Below, in pieces: positions 1-11,168 of a DNA stretch of 51,057 nucleotides (the stretch's first letter is position 1; the number at the start of each line of letters is the position of its first letter). Both the position numbers and the translations under genes were made by a program. Origin of the DNA: Steroidobacteraceae bacterium (GTDB lineage: Bacteria > Pseudomonadota > Gammaproteobacteria > Steroidobacterales > Steroidobacteraceae); the NCBI GenBank assembly GCA_025458865.1, contig JALORP010000012.1:1-51057 (forward strand), read 5' to 3'. The notes below the pieces were generated by a model. It was not told where the DNA came from. It searched no databases and worked only from the letters and a program-made list of their open reading frames with translations.

Positions 1-1083
1 CAGGCCGAGGTCCACGTCCTGGCCGAGCGCCAGCACCACCGAGTCGGCCTCGAGCGTCTCGAACTCGCCCGTGGGCCGCGCCTTGCCCTCCTCGTCGAGT
101 TCCATGCGCTCGACGGTGACGGCCTGGCCCTCGGCGTGCTTGATGGTGGACAGCCATTTCACCAGCACGCCTTCCTTGAGCGCCTCCTCGAGCTCGGAGT
201 CGTGCGCGGGCATGCGGTCGCGCGTGCGCCGGTAGACGATGATCGACTCGGTTGCGCCGAGCCGCTTCGCGGTGCGCGCCACGTCGATCGCCGTGTTGCC
301 GCCGCCGTAGACCACGACGCGCCGGCCGAGCTGCGGCTTCTCGCCCTCCTCCATGCCGCGCAGCACCGACACCGCGTCGAGCATCCTTGCGGCGCTGCCA
401 GCGGGGATGTAGGCACGCTTCGCGAGGTGCGCGCCCACGGCCAGGAAGGCTGCGTCGAAGCGGCCCTCCCGCATCGTTGCGGGCAGGTCCGACACCTTGG
501 CGTCGAGCCGGATCGTCACGCCGAGCGCCGCGATGCGGGCAATCTCGGCGTCGAGCACGTCGCGCGGGAGGCGGTAGGTCGGGATGCCGAAGCGCATCAT
601 GCCGCCGGCCACGGGCCCGGCCTCGTGGATCTCGACCGCATGCCCGGCGAGCGCGAGCTGATAGGCGGCCGACAGGCCCGAGGGTCCGGCGCCGACCACC
701 AGCACGCGCTTGCCCGAATTGGCCGCGACCGGCTGGAAACCCCAGCCTTGGCGGATCGCCTCGTCGCCGAGGAAGCGTTCGACCGCGTTGATGCCGACCG
801 CTTCGTCGAGCCGGCCGCGGTTGCAGGCGGACTCGCAGGGGTGGTAGCAGACGCGGCCCATGGTGGCGGGGAAGGGGTTGTCCCGGGTCAGGACGCGCCA
901 GGCGGCCTCGTAGTCGCCCGACTCGGCGTGGAACAGCCAGCCCTGCACGTTCTCTCCCGCCGGGCAGCGGTGGTTGCAGGGCGGCAGGCGGTCCACGTAC
1001 ACGGGCCGCACCGTGCGCCAGGCGCCCGTGCGGTTGGCGAGGCTCGAGCCCGGGTCGAGCGTGATGGCGAACGGATGCTTCAT
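1..1083 (-). CDS. GltD-like FAD/NAD(P)-binding subunit of a 2-oxoacid:ferredoxin oxidoreductase (3' end off window)
   Basis: Reading from the ATG at 1083, the protein opens with a Cys-rich region (PPCNHRCPAGENV, then CYHPCESACNRG) typical of the iron-sulfur N-terminus of the glutamate synthase small-subunit family. An FAD Rossmann motif follows (VLVVGAGPSGLSAAYQLAL, near residue 125) and then an NAD(P) motif (VVVYGGGNTAIDVARTAK). It should pass electrons between NAD(P)H and the adjacent oxidoreductase, like the NADH-linked subunit of phenylglyoxylate:NAD oxidoreductase. Its ATG overlaps the stop of the beta-subunit gene by 4 bp, so the two are translationally coupled. The frame is still open at position 1. 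No separate ferredoxin-like delta subunit is visible; it may lie beyond the edge or be fused here. Family is clear, electron acceptor is inferred. Confidence 0.88.
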   Translation of the reverse strand, partial: MKHPFAITLDPGSSLANRTGAWRTVRPVYVDRLPPCNHRCPAGENVQGWLFHAESGDYEAAWRVLTRDNPFPATMGRVCYHPCESACNRGRLDEAVGINAVERFLGDEAIRQGWGFQPVAANSGKRVLVVGAGPSGLSAAYQLALAGHAVEIHEAGPVAGGMMRFGIPTYRLPRDVLDAEIARIAALGVTIRLDAKVSDLPATMREGRFDAAFLAVGAHLAKRAYIPAGSAARMLDAVSVLRGMEEGEKPQLGRRVVVYGGGNTAIDVARTAKRLGATESIIVYRRTRDRMPAHDSELEEALKEGVLVKWLSTIKHAEGQAVTVERMELDEEGKARPTGEFETLEADSVVLALGQDVDLGL

Positions 1084-2084
1084 GGGGCCTCGGCCTCGTC
1101 GAGCAGCGCGTAGCGGCGGATGTTGCGGTCGGCGGCCGCCTGGATCCGCTCGATCAGGTCGGTGCGCGCCGGCTCGCGGAACAGGTGCGCGAAGCGCTGC
1201 TGCGTGCGCAGGTACTCCTCCACCGGCACGCGGCGGCGGATCTTCGAGACCCTCGTGACCGAGCCGTACTCCGCCTCGAACACCGGGAACAGGCCGGTCT
1301 CCGTGGCGAGCCGCGCCACGCGGATGGTGGCGTCGGAGGCGTGCCCCCAGCCCAGCGGGCAGGGCACGAGGATGTGGATGTAGCGCGCGCCGCGGAACTC
1401 CATCGCGCGGCGGACCTTGGCCTCGAGGTCGCGCAGCTCCGCGACGGTGGCGGTCGCCACGTAGGGAATCTCGTGCGCCAGCGCGATCGCGGCCATGTCC
1501 TTGCCCTGGCCGAAGGCGTTGCCCGCGGCCCCGCCGTCGGCCGGCGTGGTGGCGGTGCGCGCCGCGCCCGGCGTGGCGGAGGAGCGCTGCACGCCGGTGT
1601 TCATGTAGGCCTCGTTGTCGTAGCAGATGTAGAGCACGTCGTCGTTGCGCTCGAACATCCCCGACAGGCAGCCGATGCCGATGTCGGTGGTGCCTCCGTC
1701 GCCGCCCTGCGCCACGACCCGCACGTCCGGCCTGCCCTTTGCGCGCATCGCCGCCGCGATGCCGGTCGCGACCGCGGCCGCGTTGCCGAACAGCGAGTGG
1801 ATCCAGGGGATCTGCCACGAGGTCTCGGGGTACGGGGTCGAGAACACCTCGAGGCAGCCGGTCGCGTTGGCGGCGATCAGCTGGTTGCGCGTCGCCTGCA
1901 TCGCCGCGTCCAGCGCGTAGCGCGCACCGAGCGCCTCGCCGCAGCCCTGGCAGGCGCGGTGGCCGGAGTTGAGCGAGTTGGTGCGGCGCATGTCGGCCTG
2001 CACCGAGCGCTGGCCCTCCGGCAGCAGCCGGTTGCCGACCGTGAAGGTGCCGGTCTGGTAGAAGCGGATGGGCTTGTATGCCAT
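1080..2084 (-). CDS. porB: Pyruvate (2-oxoacid):ferredoxin oxidoreductase, beta subunit
   Basis: This 334-residue protein is the thiamine-diphosphate-binding subunit. The Cys pair in HRACQGCGEALGAR, the NATGCLEVFSTPYP segment and the VVAQGGDGGTTDIG cofactor motif match PorB-type subunits, which decarboxylate a 2-oxoacid and feed electrons to an iron-sulfur cluster. It lies 12 bp after the alpha gene and overlaps the flavin subunit gene by 4 bp, inside a tight four-gene operon. Pyruvate is the default substrate. Related complexes use phenylglyoxylate or other aryl 2-oxoacids, and the flavoprotein partner makes an NAD(P)-linked enzyme plausible, so substrate assignment is inference. Confidence 0.9.
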   Translation of the reverse strand: MAYKPIRFYQTGTFTVGNRLLPEGQRSVQADMRRTNSLNSGHRACQGCGEALGARYALDAAMQATRNQLIAANATGCLEVFSTPYPETSWQIPWIHSLFGNAAAVATGIAAAMRAKGRPDVRVVAQGGDGGTTDIGIGCLSGMFERNDDVLYICYDNEAYMNTGVQRSSATPGAARTATTPADGGAAGNAFGQGKDMAAIALAHEIPYVATATVAELRDLEAKVRRAMEFRGARYIHILVPCPLGWGHASDATIRVARLATETGLFPVFEAEYGSVTRVSKIRRRVPVEEYLRTQQRFAHLFREPARTDLIERIQAAADRNIRRYALLDEAEAP

Positions 2085-2096
2085 GGTCTCGCCTCC

Positions 2097-3350
2097 TCAG
2101 GCCGGCCGCGCCGCGACGACGCCCACGTCCCTAAGCAGCGCCTCGGCGAGCGGGCCGGTGCGGCGCTGCGCCTTCTCGCGGGCGAGCGCGCGCGCGACCA
2201 GGCCCTCGTCGAGGTCCAGGAAGGTCAGCCGCCCGAGCGTGCCCCCGGCCGCGGAACGCAGCATGCCCGCCAGCGAGGCGCGCGTGATGGCGCGGCCGCC
2301 GAGGCCGGCGATGACGGTGTGCACGTGGTCCGGGCTGTGCGGGTACGCGGCGCGCACGTTCTGCGAGACGATGCCGCCAAGGCCCACCGCGAGGCTCTTC
2401 TCGACCACGACCACGCGGCCGACGTGGGCCAGCGCGGCGCGCACCGCCTCCGCGGGCCACGGCCTGAAGCAGTGCAGGCCGAGCACGCCGATCCTGAGGC
2501 CCTCCTCGCGCAGCGCGTCCACCGTGTCCTTGAGGGTGCCGAGGATCGAGCCGAGCGCCACGACCACCGTCTCGGCATCTTCGCAGCGGTATGCGCGGAC
2601 GAGGCCGCCCGCCGCGCGGCCGAACACCTGCTGGAACTGCGTGGCCCACTCGGGGATCAGGTCGAGCGCCTGGCGCTGCTTGTAGTGCGCGAGGTAGCGC
2701 ACCTCCATGAACGCCTCGGGGCCGACCATCGCGCCGATCGAGACCGGGTCCGCCGGGTCGAGGACCTGCCGGGGCTCGTAGGGCGGCAGCCAGGCATCCA
2801 CCTGGTCCTGCGTCGGCAGGTCCACGCGCTCGACGGCGTGCGTCAGGATGAAGCCGTCCATGCACACCATCACCGGCAGCGACAGCTCCTCGGCGAGGCG
2901 GAAGGCCTGCACGTGAAGGTCCACCGCCTCCTGGTTGTTCTCGGCGAACAGCTGGATCCAGCCGCAGTCGCGCAGCGCCATCGAGTCGGAGTGGTCGTTC
3001 CAGATGTTGATCGGCGCGCCGATGGCGCGGTTGGCGACGGTCATGACGATCGGCAGGCCGAGGCCCGAGGCGTTGAAGACCGCCTCGGCCATGAACAGCA
3101 GGCCCTGGCTCGCGGTCGCCGTGTAGGCGCGGGCGCCCGCGGCCGAGGCGCCGATCGCCACCGACATCGCGGCGAATTCCGACTCGACGTTGATGAACTC
3201 GCAGTGGCGCAGCTCGCCGCTCGCGACCAGGCGGCCCAGCGACTCGACGATGTGGGTCTGCGGCGAGATCGGGTAGGCGCAGACGACCTCGGGCCGGCAG
3301 CGCGCCACGGCCTCGGCGACGGCCTGCGAGCCCTCTATCTGCTTAAGCAT
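2097..3350 (-). CDS. porA: Pyruvate (2-oxoacid):ferredoxin oxidoreductase, alpha subunit
   Basis: The 417-residue PorA subunit starts at MLKQIEGSQAVAEAV (ATG at 3350). The reading frame is open for another 90 codons upstream, but that stretch is an antisense-like shadow of porG. The CAYPISPQTHIVE and ARAYTATASQGLLFMAEA segments are typical of the pyrimidine-binding and substrate-side domain of the alpha subunit. The start overlaps the porG stop by 8 bp, so the subunits are translationally coupled. With PorG and PorB it would oxidise pyruvate to acetyl-CoA, or run in reverse as a CO2-fixing pyruvate synthase. Confidence 0.9.
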   Translation of the reverse strand: MLKQIEGSQAVAEAVARCRPEVVCAYPISPQTHIVESLGRLVASGELRHCEFINVESEFAAMSVAIGASAAGARAYTATASQGLLFMAEAVFNASGLGLPIVMTVANRAIGAPINIWNDHSDSMALRDCGWIQLFAENNQEAVDLHVQAFRLAEELSLPVMVCMDGFILTHAVERVDLPTQDQVDAWLPPYEPRQVLDPADPVSIGAMVGPEAFMEVRYLAHYKQRQALDLIPEWATQFQQVFGRAAGGLVRAYRCEDAETVVVALGSILGTLKDTVDALREEGLRIGVLGLHCFRPWPAEAVRAALAHVGRVVVVEKSLAVGLGGIVSQNVRAAYPHSPDHVHTVIAGLGGRAITRASLAGMLRSAAGGTLGRLTFLDLDEGLVARALAREKAQRRTGPLAEALLRDVGVVAARPA

Positions 3351-3924
3351 GGGTGGCCTCGCGCATCTCCCGGCGGACGAACTCCCAGGCCCCCGTCGCG
3401 GCCGCCACGTTGCCCGCCGCCACCTTGCCGCCGAAGCGCTGGCGGATGGCCTCGCAGACGGAGTCGATGGACACCTTGCCGGTGACGGCCGCGAACCCGC
3501 CGAGCAGCGCCGCGTTCGGCACCGGCCGGCCGACGTGCTCGAGCGCGAGGTCGGTCGCCGGCACCGTGCACAGCCGTTCAGGACGGAAGCCGGACACGAA
3601 GTCGCCGAGACCCAGCGCATCGAAGCTGCGCGTCGTGTTGATGAGGATGTAGCCGTCCGGCACGAGGCCGCTGAAGACGTCCACCTGGTGCAGCAGGGTC
3701 GGGTCCTGGACGATCAGCGCCTCGGGCGTCAGCACCGGCTCCCGCAGGCGGATCTCCCGGTCGGCGATGCGGCAGTACGCCACCACCGGTGCGCCCATGC
3801 GCTCCGACCCGAAGCTCGGGAAGGCCTGCGCGTGGCGGCCCTCGAGGAAGGCCGCGACCGACAGCATCTCCGCCGCCGTCACGACGCCCTGCCCGCCCCT
3901 GCCGTGGATTCGCACCTCGAACAT
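3343..3924 (-). CDS. porG: Pyruvate (2-oxoacid):ferredoxin oxidoreductase, gamma subunit
   Basis: This is the first gene of the por operon (193 residues). It begins MFEVRIHGRGGQGVVTAAEM, the hallmark of the gamma domain of 2-oxoacid:acceptor oxidoreductases. The AQAFPSFGSERMGAPVVAY stretch is also family-typical. Length matches free-standing gamma subunits (about 180-200 residues). It is transcribed away from ppdK across a 201-bp divergent region, which should hold promoters for both; I could not pick a convincing -35/-10 pair there. Confidence 0.9.
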   Translation of the reverse strand: MFEVRIHGRGGQGVVTAAEMLSVAAFLEGRHAQAFPSFGSERMGAPVVAYCRIADREIRLREPVLTPEALIVQDPTLLHQVDVFSGLVPDGYILINTTRSFDALGLGDFVSGFRPERLCTVPATDLALEHVGRPVPNAALLGGFAAVTGKVSIDSVCEAIRQRFGGKVAAGNVAAATGAWEFVRREMREATHA

Positions 3925-4125
3925 CCGCTGTTCCTGCCGTCGGCGCCGCCAGGAGGACGGCCACGTCTCGTCGGAGTTTGTGCCGTGCCTCGGGGCGGGG
4001 CAATTGTGCGAAACCGATGGGCAACCACGCCCCTGCGCGGGGCGACTGCGTATTCATGGCAAGGGAGCGACCGGGGAGAATCGGGGCGGCGCCGAAGGAT
4101 GGCGCAGCGACACGAGGTGCGCGCA

Positions 4126-6891
<2,766 letters not shown>

Positions 6892-6911
6892 GGGCTTGCC
6901 GGCGTCACGAC

Positions 6912-6935
6912 TCCGGCCGGCGCGCGCCGGCCGGA
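6912..6935. terminator. 24-bp perfect GC palindrome between convergent genes
   Basis: The sequence is perfectly self-complementary over 24 bp (a TCCGGCCGGCGC half followed by its complement). It lies between the convergent ends of ppdK and the aldo/keto reductase gene. It has no U-tract, so it is at best a bidirectional transcription barrier or an mRNA 3'-end stabiliser, not a textbook intrinsic terminator. Confidence 0.5.
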
Positions 6936-6957
6936 ACCGCGACACCGGCGTTCATCC

Positions 6958-7902
6958 TCACACCGCGTCCCAGAACTCCTCCATGCGCTTGCGCATGGCG
7001 GCGTCGGGCAGGCGGCCGCGGCCGGCGCCCTGGTTGTCGGCGAGGTTCGAGGCCTTGGTCGTGCCCGGGATCGCGCAGGTGACGGCCGGGTGGGAAACCA
7101 CGTACTTCAGGAAGAACTGCGCCCAGGAGCGGATATCCGCCTCCCGTGCCCACTCCGGGACCTCGCGGCCGCGAACCTGACCGAACATAGGCCCGCGCCG
7201 GCCGCCGAGCGGCATGTTGACGAGCACGGCGATGCCCTTCTCCTGCGCGAACGGCAGGATGCGCTCGGCGGCGCTGCGGTTGCCGACCGAGTAGTCCACC
7301 TGCAGGAAGTCCACCGGGTAGCGCCCGAGCGCCTCGAGGAACGCGGGATACTGCTCGTCGGTGGAGGTGCTCATGCCGAGGTAGCGGACGCGCTTCGCGG
7401 CCTTCATCTCGAGCAGGACCGGCATGAAGGTGTCGAGGCCATGCAGGTTGTGGATCTGCATGAGGTCGAGGGTCTCGACCTGCAGGCGCGTGAACGACTC
7501 CTCGACGAGGCTCGCGCCGCCGGACACGTCGCCACGGATCGGAGTCTTCGTGGCGAGGAAGAACTTGCCGCGGTTGCCAAGTTCCTTGAGCGCGCGCCCG
7601 ATGACGAGCTCCGAGTCGCCGTAGCCGTAGGCCGTGTCGATGACCGTGCCGCCGAGCCCGGGCATCTGCTCCAGCACTTCCTTGCGGGCGGCGTACTCCG
7701 CCGGGTCGGTGACGCCGTAGGCGTTGGTGCCGAGGCCGATGACCGGCAGGCGCTCGCCCGTGGACGGGATCGGCCGCGTGATGAGCGGCGCGGGCGGGGA
7801 TGCGGCGTGGGCCAGGGGGCCGAGCGCGAGGCTCACGCCGGCGCCGACGCCGGCGGCAACGAAGGTCCTGCGCGTCAGGCGCGCTCCAGCGATCCGGCTC
7901 AT
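6958..7902 (-). CDS. Tat-exported aldo/keto reductase
   Basis: This 314-residue protein starts at ATG 7902 with AGGAGG 4 nt upstream. A twin-arginine signal (LTRRTFVAAGVGAG, hydrophobic run, AHA-like cleavage site) precedes an aldo/keto reductase barrel. The catalytic tetrad can be traced: Asp and Tyr in VIDTAYGYGDSELVIG, Lys in LATKTPIRG and His in LMQIHNLHGL. AKRs use NADPH, which is scarce in the periplasm, so Tat export of the folded holoenzyme with bound cofactor is the likely reason for this signal. Substrate unknown. It is divergent from the carrier gene at 8020. Confidence 0.9.
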   Translation of the reverse strand: MSRIAGARLTRRTFVAAGVGAGVSLALGPLAHAASPPAPLITRPIPSTGERLPVIGLGTNAYGVTDPAEYAARKEVLEQMPGLGGTVIDTAYGYGDSELVIGRALKELGNRGKFFLATKTPIRGDVSGGASLVEESFTRLQVETLDLMQIHNLHGLDTFMPVLLEMKAAKRVRYLGMSTSTDEQYPAFLEALGRYPVDFLQVDYSVGNRSAAERILPFAQEKGIAVLVNMPLGGRRGPMFGQVRGREVPEWAREADIRSWAQFFLKYVVSHPAVTCAIPGTTKASNLADNQGAGRGRLPDAAMRKRMEEFWDAV

Positions 7903-7960
7903 GTGCCCTCCTCTCGGGTCGTTCTGCGTGGCCGGCCAGGATACCGGCGCGGGCCCCGGG

Positions 7961-7990
7961 TGCAACCTCACCGCCCGCAGGCCGTATGAT
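7961..7990 (+). promoter_or_regulatory. Possible sigma70 promoter of the carrier-menA transcript
   Basis: A TATGAT -10 hexamer (7985-7990) sits 29 bp before the carrier start codon. The -35 region (TGCAAC at 7961, 18-bp spacing) is poor. This is a weak call based only on the -10 match and its position in the divergent gap. Confidence 0.3.
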
Positions 7991-8019
7991 GCGGACTCCC
8001 GAGAGCCGCCGGAGTTCCC

Positions 8020-9360
8020 ATGGCCGACTGGATGGTTCGCACGCTGAACTTCCGCCGGGGCGAATTCGCGCCCGCGCTGCTGTCGGCGCTGCTGTTCTTC
8101 TGCGTGCTCTGCGGCTATTTCTTCCTGCGGCCGGTGCGCGAGGCCATGGGCGTGTCGCGCGGCATGGACGAGCTGCGCTGGCTGTTCGTGGTCACCTCCA
8201 TCGCCTCGCTGGTTGCGGTGCTCGCCTTCGGCGGCGCGGTGAGCCGCGTCGACCGCCGCAAGGCCCTGCCGATCGGCTACGGCTTCGTGATGATCTGCCT
8301 CGTCGGCTTCGCCGGCCTGCTGATCGCCGACGCCGCGGGCGGCGGCGGGCTCATCGGCAGCGATGCCCAGACCGCGCTGTCGCGCAACGTCGGCTACACC
8401 TATTACGTCTGGCTCAGCGTGATCAACCTCTTCGCCACCAGCCTGTTCTGGGCCTACATGGTGGATATCTTCGACAGCGAGCAGGGCAAGAGGCTGTTCG
8501 CCTTCGTCGGCGTGGGCGGCACGCTCGGCGCGATGGCCGGCGGCTGGGGCACCGCCGCGATCTCGAGCCTCACCCATTCGCCCTACCTGCCCGCCGGGCT
8601 GATGCTCCTCGGCGCGGCGTTCTTCGGCGCCGCGATCGTGGTGATGCGCGTGCTGGACGGCATCGTCTGTGCGCAGCGCGCCGCGGCGCGGCCCGCCTCC
8701 GCGGCCCCGCCGGCCGCCGAAACGCTGGGCGGCGGCTTCCTCGACGGCGCGACGGCGGTGCTGCGCTCGCCCTACCTGCTCGGCATCGGCGGCTACATCG
8801 CCCTGCTCGCGATCGCCAACACGATGATCTACTTCGCGCAGGCGAACATCATCCTCGACAACACCGACACCTTCAGCCAGCGGGTGCGCAGCTTCGCCCT
8901 GTTCGACGCACTGGCCGAGACCACCGTGCTGCTGACGCAGCTCTTCATCACCACGCGGATCATCCGGCGCATCGGCGTGGGCTGGACGCTGGCGATCCTG
9001 CCGCTCGTCACCGCGGCCGGCTTCGCCGCACTCGCAATCTGGCCGGTGCTCGGCATGATGGCGGTGTTCCAGGCCCTGCACCGCGGCGCCCGCCACGCCA
9101 TCTCCCGCCCGGCGCGCGAGACGCTGTTCGCCGTCCTTTCGCCCGCGGACAAGTACAAGGCGAAGCCGGTGGTGGACGTGTTCGTCTACCGCGGCGGCGA
9201 CGTGGCCGGCGCCGGCATCGACGCGCTCCTGCGGGTGGCCGGCCTGACGCTCGCCGGCATCGCGGCGGCCACGGTGCCGCTGGCCGCGGCCTGGATCGTC
9301 CTGTCGGTCGCGCTGGGTCGCGCACAGCGAAGGAAAGAGGCGGAAAGCCCGCAGCTATAA
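8020..9360 (+). CDS. ADP/ATP-carrier-like (NTT/TLC family) or MFS-type transporter
   Basis: A 446-residue polytopic inner-membrane protein with about 12 hydrophobic segments. The first membrane helices (FFCVLCGYFFLRPVREAMG) and the DIFDSEQGKRLFAFVGVG loop resemble bacterial homologues of the NTT nucleotide carriers, which are common in free-living bacteria with unknown cargo. True ATP/ADP exchange is not implied. It starts 117 bp from the divergent Tat reductase, and menA begins 9 bp downstream, so it probably leads a carrier-menA-transporter transcript. Confidence 0.75.
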   Translation: MADWMVRTLNFRRGEFAPALLSALLFFCVLCGYFFLRPVREAMGVSRGMDELRWLFVVTSIASLVAVLAFGGAVSRVDRRKALPIGYGFVMICLVGFAGLLIADAAGGGGLIGSDAQTALSRNVGYTYYVWLSVINLFATSLFWAYMVDIFDSEQGKRLFAFVGVGGTLGAMAGGWGTAAISSLTHSPYLPAGLMLLGAAFFGAAIVVMRVLDGIVCAQRAAARPASAAPPAAETLGGGFLDGATAVLRSPYLLGIGGYIALLAIANTMIYFAQANIILDNTDTFSQRVRSFALFDALAETTVLLTQLFITTRIIRRIGVGWTLAILPLVTAAGFAALAIWPVLGMMAVFQALHRGARHAISRPARETLFAVLSPADKYKAKPVVDVFVYRGGDVAGAGIDALLRVAGLTLAGIAAATVPLAAAWIVLSVALGRAQRRKEAESPQL

Positions 9361-9369
9361 TCCGCCGCC

Positions 9370-10287
9370 ATGCCGACTCCCGCGCTTTCCGCCCGCGAGG
9401 TTCCGGCGCCGCCGGGCTGGCGGCGCTGGTGGGTCGGCGCGCGCCCGCGGACGCTGACCATGGCGGTCACGCCGGTCATCGTCGGTGCGAGCCTCGCCTG
9501 GGCCGAGGGCGCCGTGCCGCGCTGGGCCGTGCTCCTGCTGACGCTCGCCTGCGCCGTGCTCATCCAGGTCGCCACCAACCTGCTGAACGACGTCTCTGAT
9601 TTCGAACGCGGCAACGACCGCGCGGACCGCGTCGGGCCGCTTCGGGTCACCGCTGCCGGCTGGGCGACCCCGGCCGAGGTCCGCCGGGCCGCCTGGGCCG
9701 CCCTGGGGTTCGCCGCGCTGCTGGGCCTCGTGCTGGTGGCGATCGGCGGCTGGGTGATCCTCGCGATCGGGCTCTTTTCGATTGCCGCGGCCTGGGCCTA
9801 CTCGGGCGGCAGGCGGCCGGTGTCCTACCGCGCCTCGGGCGAGCTCTTCGTGCTGGTGTTCTTCGGCCTCGTGGCCGTGACGGGCACGCACTACCTGCAG
9901 GCCGACAGCTGGTCCGCGGTGGCCCTGCCGGCGGGATTCGCCGTCGGCAGCATGGCCGCCGCGGTTCTACTGCTCAACAACTACCGCGACATCGCCGGCG
10001 ACATCGCCGTCGGGCGGCGCACGCTCGCCGCCGCGCTGGGCCCGCGGCGCGCGCGGGCCGCCTTCGCGCTGCTGATGCTCCTGCCCTTCGCCCTGCCCGC
10101 CTGGCTCGCGCTGCGCGAGCCCGCCCAGCCCGGCGCCTGGCTCGCCTTCGTCGCGCTGCCGCTCGCGCTCGCCGTCCTGCGCGACATGCATAGGCTCGCC
10201 GGCCCGGCGCTCAACCCGGTGCTCGCGCGCACGGCGCTCACCCAGCTCGCCTTCGGCGTGCTGCTCTCCGTTGGAGTCCTGCTCTGA
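9370..10287 (+). CDS. menA: 1,4-dihydroxy-2-naphthoate polyprenyltransferase (MenA)
   Basis: A 305-residue UbiA-superfamily membrane prenyltransferase. WWVGARPRTLTMAVTPV at the N-terminus and NLLNDVSDFERGNDRADR (the Asp-rich prenyl-diphosphate/Mg motif) followed by GPLR are characteristic of MenA, as is the second loop NNYRDIAGDIAVGRRTLA. It attaches the polyprenyl tail in menaquinone synthesis at the inner membrane. No other men genes are in the window. The next gene's ATG overlaps its TGA. A menaquinone pool would fit low-potential electron transfer from the neighbouring 2-oxoacid:ferredoxin oxidoreductase, but that link is only inference. Confidence 0.88.
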   Translation: MPTPALSAREVPAPPGWRRWWVGARPRTLTMAVTPVIVGASLAWAEGAVPRWAVLLLTLACAVLIQVATNLLNDVSDFERGNDRADRVGPLRVTAAGWATPAEVRRAAWAALGFAALLGLVLVAIGGWVILAIGLFSIAAAWAYSGGRRPVSYRASGELFVLVFFGLVAVTGTHYLQADSWSAVALPAGFAVGSMAAAVLLLNNYRDIAGDIAVGRRTLAAALGPRRARAAFALLMLLPFALPAWLALREPAQPGAWLAFVALPLALAVLRDMHRLAGPALNPVLARTALTQLAFGVLLSVGVLL

Positions 10288-11168
10288 TGCCGCCCATCGC
10301 CGAGGTGCTGCTGCCCGCGGCGCTCGCCTTCATCATGTTCTCGGTGGGCATCACGCTGGTGCCCGCCGACTTCACGCGCCTCGTCCGCGAGCCGCGCGCG
10401 GTGACGGCCGGGCTCATCGGCCAGCTGCTGGTGCTGCCGCTCGCGGCGTGGGCGCTCGCGGTCGCGTGGCGCCTGCCGCCCGAGATGGCCGTGGGGCTGA
10501 TGATCCTGGGCGCCTGTCCGGGCGGCGCAAGCTCCGCGCTCATCACCCACCTCGCGCGCGGCACCGCGGCGCTGTCCATCACGCTCACCGCCATCACCAG
10601 CGTCGCGGCGGTCGTGACCGTGCCGCTCGTGGTGAACCTGGCGCTCGGGCTGTTCCTCGGCGAGGACAGCGAGATCGAGATGTCCGTTGCGAAGCTGGTG
10701 CGCGGCGTGTTCTTCATCACCACCGTGCCGGTGGTCGCCGGCATGGCGCTGCGCGCCTTCCGGCCGCGCGTCGCCGACCGCCTGCAGGCCGGCATCGGCC
10801 GCGTCGCCACCGCGCTCTTCGTGCTGATCGTCGTCGCCTTCTTCGTGAAGGAGCGCGCGACGATCGTCGCGAACCTCGCGACGGTCGGCCCTGCCGCCGC
10901 GAGCCTCGTCGTGATGGTCATGGCGGCCGGCATCGGCCTTGCGCTGGCCTTCCGGCTCGGCCGGCGCGACGGCATCGCCATCGCCTCCGAGTGCGGGCTG
11001 CAGAACGCGGCGCTCGGCATCTTCATCGCGACCGCGGTGCTCGCGACACCCGCGCTCGCGGTGCCGAGCGTGGTCTATGCGCTGCTGATGAACGTCGGCG
11101 CGCTGGCCTTCGTGTTCGTCGCGCGGCGCTGGGTCGGGCCTGCCGCCGCGGCGCCGGCGCGCACCTAG
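10287..11168 (+). CDS. Bile acid:sodium symporter (BASS) family transporter
   Basis: A 293-residue protein with about ten hydrophobic helices. The FSVGITLVPADFTRLVREP start and the ILGACPGGASSALITHLARG helix-break motif, together with ASECGLQNAALGIFIATAVL, are the paired crossover-region signatures of the BASS family (Na+-coupled organic anion uptake). The start overlaps the menA stop by 1 bp (TGATG), so it is translationally coupled. It ends on a CTAG shared with the stop of the convergent outer-membrane protein gene. Substrate unknown; bacterial members take pantoate, pyruvate or bile salts. Confidence 0.85.
   Translation: MPPIAEVLLPAALAFIMFSVGITLVPADFTRLVREPRAVTAGLIGQLLVLPLAAWALAVAWRLPPEMAVGLMILGACPGGASSALITHLARGTAALSITLTAITSVAAVVTVPLVVNLALGLFLGEDSEIEMSVAKLVRGVFFITTVPVVAGMALRAFRPRVADRLQAGIGRVATALFVLIVVAFFVKERATIVANLATVGPAAASLVVMVMAAGIGLALAFRLGRRDGIAIASECGLQNAALGIFIATAVLATPALAVPSVVYALLMNVGALAFVFVARRWVGPAAAAPART

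Noticed and set aside
1185..3485. 766-codon plus-strand frame across the por operon
   Set aside because: It is the antisense of porB and porA, with no family motif; the minus-strand frames have clear cofactor sites.
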